Below are positions 1 through 6,214 of a stretch of 6,265 nt of DNA, piece by piece. The stretch lies in contig JADHUD010000151.1 of the NCBI GenBank assembly GCA_016784705.1, positions 1-6,265 of the forward strand. Reading direction: 5' to 3'. Source of the stretch: Spirochaetia bacterium (lineage in GTDB: Bacteria; Spirochaetota; Spirochaetia; JABMQR01). Made by a program: the position numbers and the translations under genes. Each line of letters opens with the position of its first letter. Position 1 is the first letter of the stretch. The notes below the pieces were generated by a model. That model had not been told where the DNA came from, made no database searches, and saw only the letters and a list, made by a program, of their open reading frames with translations.

Positions 1-135
1 TATGCGTTCTCGTGCAGTATACTTTCCCTTTTTATGCTGTGCCTCAATCCGCTTCTCCCCGCCCCCGCGCAGTGCCTGCTGCTGTTTGTTATACAAATCC
101 TGCTCTGCAGTTAAGCCGTCTTCTTTTTTTAACAC
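1..135 (-). CDS. Acyl-CoA carboxylase/decarboxylase carboxyltransferase subunit, N-terminus only (partial)
   Basis: Only the first 45 codons are present; the gene runs off the left edge of the window. The peptide begins MLKKEDGLTAEQDLY and contains GGGEKRIEAQH (about residues 24-34) and GKYTARERI (37-45). This is the characteristic opening of the PccB/MmdA/GcdA family, the carboxyltransferase subunit of propionyl-CoA carboxylase, methylmalonyl-CoA decarboxylase or glutaconyl-CoA decarboxylase, normally about 510-520 residues long. These cytoplasmic enzymes move a carboxyl group between biotin and an acyl-CoA. The start is GTG: an in-frame TGA lies two codons upstream (139-141), and a strong GAGGAGG sits 7 bases before the GTG. 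The next in-frame alternative, a TTG at codon 14, would cut into the family N-terminus. The preceding gene makes an acyl-CoA, so this enzyme may use its product. Family assignment is fairly firm from this motif; the exact substrate and the direction (carboxylase or decarboxylase) cannot be told. Confidence 0.83.
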   Translation of the reverse strand, partial: MLKKEDGLTAEQDLYNKQQQALRGGGEKRIEAQHKKGKYTARERI

Positions 136-142
136 TATTCAG

Positions 143-149
143 CCTCCTC
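143..149 (-). promoter_or_regulatory. Ribosome binding site that fixes the GTG start of the carboxyltransferase gene
   Basis: On the minus strand this reads GAGGAGG, a near-perfect anti-16S match, 7 bases before the GTG at 135-133. No ATG in this frame is available, because a TGA stops the frame at 139-141. The site therefore supports a GTG start and shows that the short reading frame at the window edge is a real gene. Confidence 0.85.
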
Positions 150-224
150 AATACCATTAATTGTGTATAATAATGTGTTAGGAATAATCGGCTTAAAACC
201 TGTGTTATTCATATTAGTATAAAC

Positions 225-258
225 GGTTCTCCCAAAATTCCCCGAATTTGAGAGAACC
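225..258 (-). terminator. Long imperfect stem-loop between the aldehyde dehydrogenase and carboxyltransferase genes
   Basis: The arms are 245-258 and 225-239 with a five-base loop at 240-244. In minus-strand RNA, 5' GGUUCUCUCAAAUU pairs with AAUUUUGGGAGAACC: seven Watson-Crick pairs, one U-G wobble, then more pairs with a single bulged base. The odd position is a wobble in the minus-strand transcript but a C-A mismatch in a plus-strand transcript, so the structure fits the operon RNA better. It starts 43 bases after the aldehyde dehydrogenase stop and ends 89 bases before the next start codon. No U-run follows the stem on either strand, so it is not a canonical intrinsic terminator. It could instead be a processing or mRNA-stabilising hairpin, an attenuating terminator that lowers downstream expression, or a protein-binding site. 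The structure is clear; the role is inferred. Confidence 0.5.
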
Positions 259-300
259 TCACCCCAAGAATAATTATGGTATAACCCAAACCGGAATATC

Positions 301-1701
301 TTACATTTCTATGAATTCTCCGAATAATTCTTTATCCGTCGGTTTATTGATATCTACCGGATATGAAATCCATGTGTAGTTTAACAGGTGTTTCCACGTC
401 ACATTTTCGGTAGTACTGTTCCCTCCCCAGGAACCGCAGCCGAGAGTCAGTGACATTGGCATACCATTGGTCCAGGCTCCGCTGTTTGCCAAGCACTGGG
501 GCTGACAAACCATTACTCTGGATACATTTACACTGAAACTGAGTTTTTCGATTCTGGAATCATCTTTACTGTGAATCCCGCAAGAGTGTCCTGCACCAGA
601 ATATGATGTGATCCTGTTTACTAAATCAATAGCATCATCAAACTCTTTATATTTGTAAAGCGCAGTCGTTACTGAGAGTTTTTCACCGGAAAAGGGGAAA
701 TCCGGCCCCACACCTTCTTCCTCAACCATAATAAAGGACTTTTTTTCAGGTAGAATTATTCCGGCCAGTTCAGCGATTCGGGATGCTGATTTGGCCACGA
801 TCGCTCTATTCAGAGCTCCGTGAGACTCTTTATCCCACATAGCTTCCTGAAGCTTTTTCTTCTCCTCAGTATTGCAAAGATACCCGCCGGCATTCTCAAG
901 TTCCTTTACCATATCCTGGTATATTGATTCCTGGATTACACAAGAATTTTCTGTAGAGCAGCTGGTGGCATAATCAAAAGTTTTTGATCTCTTAATCTTA
1001 TCGGCAACATCAGTTAAATTAACGGTATCATCAATCACAGTAACCGCATTTCCGGCACCAACACCCTGGCTGGGAGTTCCGCTGGAATAGGCTTCTTTCA
1101 CCATTGCTGCACCGCCCGTTGCCAAATTCATATCGCACATGCGCAGAAGGGCCTGACTTCCAGCAACAGAGACTTTCTCCACACCAATCACCAGATCTTC
1201 AGGGAGCCCTTCTTCTTTCAAAACAGACCGAATCAAGTTAACTGCCATTGTATTAGTATCAACCGCTTTTGGATGGGGAGCAATAACAATGGCATTCCTT
1301 GTCTTCAGACTGAAAAGTGCTTTAACTAAAGGTGTAGCTTCCCCGTTTGTCACAGGAGCCAAGGCTCCGATAACGCCCATGGGTTTAGCTATTTTCACTA
1401 TCCCAATAGTACTGTTTCGTTCAACTATTCCGGTGGTTATCTGTCCTTTCATATCCCGTAAAGCGCCCCGGACTTTTGAGTGAATTTTAGCTTCTTTGTC
1501 CGGAGCAAAACCCAATCCTGATTCATTAACGAGTTTTTCAGCCAGGCTTTTTACAAATTCCGGCTGAACCGCCTTCCAGGCTACTTTTGCAACTATCCTG
1601 TCTACTGTAATCTGTTCTGCTTCTTTATATACATTCTGAGCGGCTTTTGCCCTGTCAATAAGACTACTGATATAAAGCTCGGTTTCGTTCGATTTTTCCA
1701 T
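301..1701 (-). CDS. CoA-acylating aldehyde dehydrogenase, SauS/EutE/AdhE-N type
   Basis: A 466-residue protein of the acylating branch of the aldehyde dehydrogenase superfamily, which oxidises an aldehyde to acyl-CoA with NAD(P)+ and CoA in the cytoplasm. Landmarks in order: ALAPVTN (113-119) with EATP (121-124) in the cofactor domain; the LATGG segment (193-197), corresponding to the usual nucleotide-contacting TGG; GVGAGN (213-218); the catalytic cysteine Cys248 in TSCSTEN; SGEKLS (338-343); GHSCGIH (371-377); and the C-terminal ENVTWKHLLNYTW (432-444). Length and the C-terminal block ending PTDKELFG are most like acylating sulfoacetaldehyde dehydrogenase (SauS). Acetaldehyde, propionaldehyde or glycolaldehyde are equally possible substrates. 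No N-terminal extension resembling a microcompartment targeting helix and no fused alcohol dehydrogenase domain are seen. The ATG start has AGGAAGG five bases upstream (1707-1713). The gene follows the flavoprotein gene by 75 bases and probably shares its transcript. Family is confident; substrate is not. Confidence 0.9.
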   Translation of the reverse strand: MEKSNETELYISSLIDRAKAAQNVYKEAEQITVDRIVAKVAWKAVQPEFVKSLAEKLVNESGLGFAPDKEAKIHSKVRGALRDMKGQITTGIVERNSTIGIVKIAKPMGVIGALAPVTNGEATPLVKALFSLKTRNAIVIAPHPKAVDTNTMAVNLIRSVLKEEGLPEDLVIGVEKVSVAGSQALLRMCDMNLATGGAAMVKEAYSSGTPSQGVGAGNAVTVIDDTVNLTDVADKIKRSKTFDYATSCSTENSCVIQESIYQDMVKELENAGGYLCNTEEKKKLQEAMWDKESHGALNRAIVAKSASRIAELAGIILPEKKSFIMVEEEGVGPDFPFSGEKLSVTTALYKYKEFDDAIDLVNRITSYSGAGHSCGIHSKDDSRIEKLSFSVNVSRVMVCQPQCLANSGAWTNGMPMSLTLGCGSWGGNSTTENVTWKHLLNYTWISYPVDINKPTDKELFGEFIEM

Positions 1702-1776
1702 GCCTGCCTTCCTTTAAATGTTTATTTTCTGAGGATAATAAATCATTTCACCCAGTAAATTTTTAAAAAAACTTTT

Positions 1777-3435
1777 TTAGTCTTCGAGAATTTCGTAGTA
1801 TGCATCACCCATATCATTCGAGTTAACCGACCGGTAGACTTTTGCCTGATACCGGAATGCCGGAGCAAATGGTGAATTTGCATGCCCCTGATCCCGGACT
1901 TCTTTCGGGGTCGCATAGCCATCATATCCTCGAGCCATAGAGTTCAGTTTCTCAAAACCGCAGCCACTCCATCCCTTGGACTTAGTGTACTCAAACGAAG
2001 CATCAAAGAAAGCTAGAGCCCCATCTGTTGAATTCTTATCAGCACTGTCAAAGCAGGTAAAATTTTCCCAAAGACCTGTTCCGCCTCCTCCCTGACCACC
2101 GATGGGTCCCATCATACAGTCACCGCCACCGGCTACAATTTGTCCCTTCTTCTCCCATTCGCGCTTGAAATCACCGACTTCCTCAGCACGTTGAGAACCA
2201 AAATCGATGGCATTTATTAATCCAAAATTTCCATCGTATCCACCTCCGTAGACCAGATTAAGGGCTTTATGTCCTAACCTGAGCAGATAGAGGAGAGTAT
2301 AATTACGAATATTCTCGGTTTCCATACATTCAACAATATATCCACCAGTTATTGATAAAATCTCATCCAGAGTCTCTTTCTGCCAATCGAAATCTCTCTG
2401 TGTCATTCCTGCCAGGATAATCTGGAAATCAATTTTCATGGAGTCGTTGGCTTCCTTAAACCCTGGTTCATTTATCAAATTATCAAGATCGGAAATAGTT
2501 TTATCCGCATCTGTAAGTATTTGGATCATTCCCCATTTCAAATCCCTGCCAAGGAAATTAAACTGCCGGTGTGCAGCATAACCAATTCCGTTCTCCCAAA
2601 GAAGGTGTGCTGTATCAGCCCAGGCTTGCCAATCCGGAAACGCTAAAGTGAAAGCCCTGAAGTTGTCAGGAAGTTTTGTGGTATATGCCGGAGCCTTGCC
2701 GTATACCGGAATCTGCTGCGGTCCCGGCCACGCATGGAGTTTTACCGCACATTTAGTGAAAACACCCATAGAGCCTTTAGTACCGAACATGCCTCGCATT
2801 ACTCCACGCATACTTGGACCGGGACCTTCACCACAGTACCAGCTGTTGTCATGATACCCAAGAGAACCGGTCCTGAGCACTTCTCCCGTCGGAAGAACCC
2901 ATTCTGTTCCCAGGAGGTTTTCGTATTGCCATCCGCCATAAAGATTCCCCGGTCCGGAACCGAGCCATGCCGCAGCACCGGCCAGAATTGAACAGGAACA
3001 TCCTGATCCCTGTATGTGACAGTTCAATCCAACTTTTATCGTTTCGGCCTGCAGGGTGGCACCAATTACGCCGGGTTCAACTACTGCAACCATATTTTTT
3101 GCATCAATATCGAGAATTCTATCCATCCTTCTCATATCCAGGACTATCGTATTGTCGTCACTCGGATATCCCTGAGCCGACCAGAAGGTTGATGAGGGTT
3201 TATATTTAATCTTATATTTATTACATAGTTTTACGATTGCCTGAACCTCCTCTGTACTTCCTGGAAGGAGAACAGAGATGCCCCGAGGGGTTAGCACATC
3301 AAAATGCGGTCCCAGATGAATAGCGGTGTGTGAGAGATTATACCGGTATCCATCAAGAATTCCAGGGTCTCTCGAAATATTTTTTTTACCTACAATTGCA
3401 TCAAATTCCTGATATTGCTTATCCGTTAAACTCAT
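1777..3435 (-). CDS. FAD-binding PCMH-type oxidoreductase subunit, divergent long form
   Basis: A 552-residue flavoprotein of the GlcD/vanillyl-alcohol-oxidase superfamily. The PCMH FAD domain spans about residues 47-235: FDVLTPRG, the pyrophosphate-binding loop PSSTFWSAQG (80-89), TIVLDMRRMDRILDID (96-111), VEPGV (119-123), a Gly/Ser/Cys-rich segment at 143-163, the block YENLLGTEWVLPTGEVLRTG (171-190) and FGTKGSMGVFT (217-227). The remaining 300 residues would be the substrate or cap domain. They are unusual in having a very glycine-rich stretch (436-454, including GGGDCMMGPIGGQGGGG) and in lacking the DPxxxxNPGK ending common in GlcD-like oxidases. No signal peptide or membrane helix is seen. 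The ATG has GAGGAG six bases upstream (3442-3447), and the gene begins 14 bases after the iron-sulfur gene, implying translation from one mRNA and a shared complex. It is likely the catalytic flavin subunit, oxidising an alcohol or hydroxy acid; the substrate is unknown. Confidence 0.88.
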   Translation of the reverse strand: MSLTDKQYQEFDAIVGKKNISRDPGILDGYRYNLSHTAIHLGPHFDVLTPRGISVLLPGSTEEVQAIVKLCNKYKIKYKPSSTFWSAQGYPSDDNTIVLDMRRMDRILDIDAKNMVAVVEPGVIGATLQAETIKVGLNCHIQGSGCSCSILAGAAAWLGSGPGNLYGGWQYENLLGTEWVLPTGEVLRTGSLGYHDNSWYCGEGPGPSMRGVMRGMFGTKGSMGVFTKCAVKLHAWPGPQQIPVYGKAPAYTTKLPDNFRAFTLAFPDWQAWADTAHLLWENGIGYAAHRQFNFLGRDLKWGMIQILTDADKTISDLDNLINEPGFKEANDSMKIDFQIILAGMTQRDFDWQKETLDEILSITGGYIVECMETENIRNYTLLYLLRLGHKALNLVYGGGYDGNFGLINAIDFGSQRAEEVGDFKREWEKKGQIVAGGGDCMMGPIGGQGGGGTGLWENFTCFDSADKNSTDGALAFFDASFEYTKSKGWSGCGFEKLNSMARGYDGYATPKEVRDQGHANSPFAPAFRYQAKVYRSVNSNDMGDAYYEILED

Positions 3436-3449
3436 AGTTTTCTCCTCAA

Positions 3450-4718
3450 TTAAAGTGCCATCCGCACAAGGTCTAAGATATCAACAACGGAAAACCCTGC
3501 GTTGTCCCCTAAGGAATCCGTGAAATTTGTCTTGCACCATGGACAGGCGGTTACAAGTGTTTCCGCTCCTGTTGCCTTTGCCTCTTCCAGCCGTTCCCCG
3601 GCTACCCACTGGGAATATTCCGGATAACTCTCCCGGGCTCCGCCTCCAGCGCCGCAGCAGTAACTGAATTCTCTTATTCTCTCCATCTCCCGAAGCTCTA
3701 TTCCGGGAATTGCATTTAGAATATTCCTTGGTTCATCATATATACCGTTAATACCATTATATCGGGGCTTTTTCGGAGAATGAACGACGATCTGGTTCTT
3801 ATATTTTTGTTCTTCTCCTTCCCAGGCCTCATAAGATTCGCCCTGCCTACCCAAATGGCAAGGATCGTGGTAGGTTATGGTCATGGGAACTTCGTTTGAG
3901 AAGGTAAGTTTACCCTCTCGAATAAGCTGGTCAATATATTCCACAATATGCAGAACCGTAAAATTGCTTCCCAGTTCTGGGTACAGCCGCTTGAATGCAT
4001 GATATCCATCAGCGCATGCTGTAACAATTGTGGTAACCCCAGCACGTTTCCAAAGAGCGATATTTGCCTTTGCCAATCTATCAAACTCACTGTGATGTCC
4101 CATTGAATGGATCTTGGCTCCGCAGCACATCTCTGCATCACCCATAATTCCAAAATCAACACCGGCATTATTGAGAATTTCAACAGCAGTTTTTACTGTT
4201 CCTGAAAGTTTTTTATCATAACTGTAACTGCAGCCTGCATGAAATACTACTTCAGCCTTTTCTTTGGTAAGATCCTTGATATTCAAACCTTCCGCCCATT
4301 CACCTCTCCTTTTCCTGCTTATTCCAAATATATTTGCTTCCTCTTTTATGTTTTTTAGCATTACTTTGTGTGCTTCCGGATAGTTCCCTTTTGCTGCAAG
4401 TTCCGCTTTCAATTCCCTGACCATTTCGAGCGGCTCAAGGTTGTAACGGCAGATCTTACAGGAAACATCGCATGCTCCGCAGGTTAAACAAGTATGAGCA
4501 ATATCTATTATCTCATCTGTAATTTTGACTTCATCCCGTAAAATAGAACGGCTTGTCAAATACCGCCCTCTTGCAGAATAATTGTTGAAATTATAATAAT
4601 CGATACTGGGGCAGTTTTTGGCAAATCTCCAGCTTTTTACATGATCAAATGGAATCCACTTACAGTATGAGCAGGCACTGCATCGTTCTATCTCTTTTGC
4701 ATAGTCTTTTAATGCCAT
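3450..4718 (-). CDS. Iron-sulfur electron-transfer subunit with two CCG domains (HdrD/GlcF-like)
   Basis: A 422-residue cytoplasmic protein. The N-terminal ferredoxin-like part carries two cysteine sets: Cys13, 16, 19 with a displaced Cys36-Pro, and Cys77, 80, 83, 87 (plus Cys90), enough for two [4Fe-4S] clusters. Two CCG (cysteine-rich, DUF224) domains follow. The first has Cys163, Cys198-Cys199-Gly and Cys235, but Gly238 where a CxxC partner would be. The second has HDPCHLGR (Cys287), Cys354-Cys355-Gly with GAGGG, and the complete CPWC (392-395). Between Cys287 and Cys354 there is roughly 30 residues of extra sequence (about 292-321) compared with ordinary CCG spacing. The family carries electrons between flavoproteins and quinone, disulfide or other carriers. 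The position between two FAD subunits argues it links them. The ATG has AAGGAG six bases upstream (4725-4730); the gene starts 22 bases after the first flavoprotein gene. Family is secure; electron acceptor is unknown. Confidence 0.92.
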   Translation of the reverse strand: MALKDYAKEIERCSACSYCKWIPFDHVKSWRFAKNCPSIDYYNFNNYSARGRYLTSRSILRDEVKITDEIIDIAHTCLTCGACDVSCKICRYNLEPLEMVRELKAELAAKGNYPEAHKVMLKNIKEEANIFGISRKRRGEWAEGLNIKDLTKEKAEVVFHAGCSYSYDKKLSGTVKTAVEILNNAGVDFGIMGDAEMCCGAKIHSMGHHSEFDRLAKANIALWKRAGVTTIVTACADGYHAFKRLYPELGSNFTVLHIVEYIDQLIREGKLTFSNEVPMTITYHDPCHLGRQGESYEAWEGEEQKYKNQIVVHSPKKPRYNGINGIYDEPRNILNAIPGIELREMERIREFSYCCGAGGGARESYPEYSQWVAGERLEEAKATGAETLVTACPWCKTNFTDSLGDNAGFSVVDILDLVRMAL

Positions 4719-4740
4719 AATTATCTCCTTTTATTTTTGT

Positions 4741-6204
4741 CTAGAAGCACAGCTTTCCTGGGTTCATAATATGTCCAGGATCGAAAATATTCTTCATTTT
4801 CATGGTAAGATTTGTATGCTGGGTATTTTTTTCATATACGATATCCGCCCAGATACCGTAAGGACGGGAATAGAATGCCCCTGCTGACTCCAGGCTTCTG
4901 CTCATCGTATTATAAAGTTCTTTCAATTCGACAGAGTCAACCTGGTCAGCTGAAATGGGCAGAACAATTTGGCAGTGAACTGCAACTCCCTGATGAAGAG
5001 GCTGAATATATATGGGACAATCACTGAAAGGATAACTGTATGTATCAGCAACCTCTGCGGCAGTTTTTAATTGACCTGGAATCCGATCCATGGTGGAGAG
5101 GAAAAATATCTCCTTAGCCAAACCGGCAGCTTTCTCCTTCCAGAGGTTCTTTCCTTCCAGAGATACTATCCGACTGATAACTGCGGCAGCTGGTATACCG
5201 GCCACAGTATGAACCGGAACCAACCCTGAAGCCTGTGCAATATCAGTAATATCGGCATACTGGGCAGCGATTTTTTCCTTAGCCCGCAGGGCTCCCCACT
5301 TGATGTTCACAAGAGCTGTCCAAGGGGAAAGTTTACTTTCGATTTCTGTAAGTTGCGTACCGTCCAAAGCCAAAATTGCCGAAAGAGCCTTTCTGTTGAA
5401 AACGCAAACCTCATCCCCGAAACGATATTTCACAACCTTATAGAGAAAATCTGACATTTCATCAAATGATTTACTCTCAACAAAGACAGCCTTCTTCTCA
5501 ACCTCCAGCGGCTCTACTTTAACCGAAGCCCATGTTACAATTCCCATAGTTCCCTGAGAAGCTGTTACCATTTTCATGAAATCGAACTGATGAGGACCTG
5601 CATTGGTAACCGGGATAGTACCATCTTCCCAGGCTGCGTCATCTTCACCACGGTGTGCCCCCATTCCACTATAAATTTTTTCTCCTGATCCAAAAATGAT
5701 CTCCAGAGAACGTAATGGTTCGGTCATGTTCCACTGGTATTTGGGTGAAAGTAGCGGCTCCCGATCCACAAGGCTGGCAATAACCGATTTACCCTTTTTC
5801 GGCAGTAATGGAGATGTAATGCGCAGCCCCTGTTCTTTTAGAGCGTTTGCCAACTCTTCCCAGGTAACCCCTGGCTCGATAAGTGCTAGTTTGTGTCGTC
5901 TGTTAATTTTCAGGATTTTTTTCATACCACTCAAATCCATAACAATGGTTCCAGGTGTTTGTGGTTTCGCTCCGCCGGTGTTATGGGGAGCACTCGAACT
6001 GACCGGGATCAAGGGTAATGATAATTCATTAGCCAATGCAACTATTTGTTGGACCTGGTCGGAATTTTTCGGCACAACGAGAAAATCAGGACTCAGACTG
6101 CTGCCGGCAGCGCTAAATCCAGCTGATGAACTTGAATAATCAGGTTTTTCAACCAAATTTTCCTTACCGACAATATGTACTAATCGGACTAGTGTATCAC
6201 TCAT
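4741..6204 (-). CDS. GlcD-like FAD-binding oxidoreductase subunit
   Basis: From the preferred ATG (MSDTLV) the protein has 487 residues, close to the usual length of GlcD-type oxidases. The PCMH FAD domain covers about residues 39-233: PDFLVVPKNSDQVQQIV, the loop PVSSSAPHNTGG where GlcD proteins have the FAD pyrophosphate loop, IVMDLSGMKKILKI, IEPGVTWEEL and SQGTMGIVTWASVKVEP. The C-terminus closes with IFDPGHIMNPGKL (about 473-485), the family signature. The usual glycine-rich segment in the middle of the FAD domain is poorly conserved (LLPKKGKSVIASLVDREP), so FAD binding may be altered, as in accessory GlcE-like subunits. No signal peptide or membrane helix is seen. It is the first readable gene of the cluster, 22 bases ahead of the iron-sulfur gene. 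An in-frame ATG 12 bases earlier (6216-6214, giving 491 residues) is less likely because it has no Shine-Dalgarno and overlaps the site serving the second ATG. Role as partner or second catalytic flavin subunit is inferred. Confidence 0.88.
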   Translation of the reverse strand: MSDTLVRLVHIVGKENLVEKPDYSSSSAGFSAAGSSLSPDFLVVPKNSDQVQQIVALANELSLPLIPVSSSAPHNTGGAKPQTPGTIVMDLSGMKKILKINRRHKLALIEPGVTWEELANALKEQGLRITSPLLPKKGKSVIASLVDREPLLSPKYQWNMTEPLRSLEIIFGSGEKIYSGMGAHRGEDDAAWEDGTIPVTNAGPHQFDFMKMVTASQGTMGIVTWASVKVEPLEVEKKAVFVESKSFDEMSDFLYKVVKYRFGDEVCVFNRKALSAILALDGTQLTEIESKLSPWTALVNIKWGALRAKEKIAAQYADITDIAQASGLVPVHTVAGIPAAAVISRIVSLEGKNLWKEKAAGLAKEIFFLSTMDRIPGQLKTAAEVADTYSYPFSDCPIYIQPLHQGVAVHCQIVLPISADQVDSVELKELYNTMSRSLESAGAFYSRPYGIWADIVYEKNTQHTNLTMKMKNIFDPGHIMNPGKLCF

Positions 6205-6210
6205 AGTAAT

Positions 6211-6214
6211 CTCC
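6211..6214 (-). promoter_or_regulatory. Ribosome binding site deciding the start of the first flavoprotein gene
   Basis: The minus strand reads ATGGAGATTACTATGAGT. The GGAG lies six bases before the second ATG (6204-6202) and overlaps the last base of the first ATG (6216-6214). The first ATG is preceded by CAGAATCTTTTCA, which has no Shine-Dalgarno. This favours the MSDT start over the four-residue longer form. Confidence 0.7.

Noticed and set aside
136..224. Possible sigma-70 promoter ahead of the carboxyltransferase gene (TATACT- and TATTAT-like boxes on the minus strand)
   Set aside because: The region is A/T rich, so -10-like hexamers occur by chance, and no good -35 box lies at the right distance.
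1765..1778. A/T palindrome at the stop codon of the 552-residue flavoprotein gene, considered as a terminator
   Set aside because: The stem is only A-T pairs with a one-base centre, which is not stable enough. The next gene follows after 75 bases with its own ribosome site, so read-through is more likely.
2648..3209. Three overlapping plus-strand open frames of 68-85 codons
   Set aside because: All are antisense to the conserved FAD domain of the 552-residue flavoprotein and have no family features.
3881..4183. A 100-codon minus-strand frame inside the iron-sulfur gene
   Set aside because: It is out of frame with the iron-sulfur protein, whose cysteine motifs are intact across the same bases.
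5696..6139. A 147-codon open frame on the plus strand
   Set aside because: It lies wholly antisense to the first flavoprotein gene, whose protein has clear family motifs. Its own translation shows no recognisable domain and is a shadow of the real frame.
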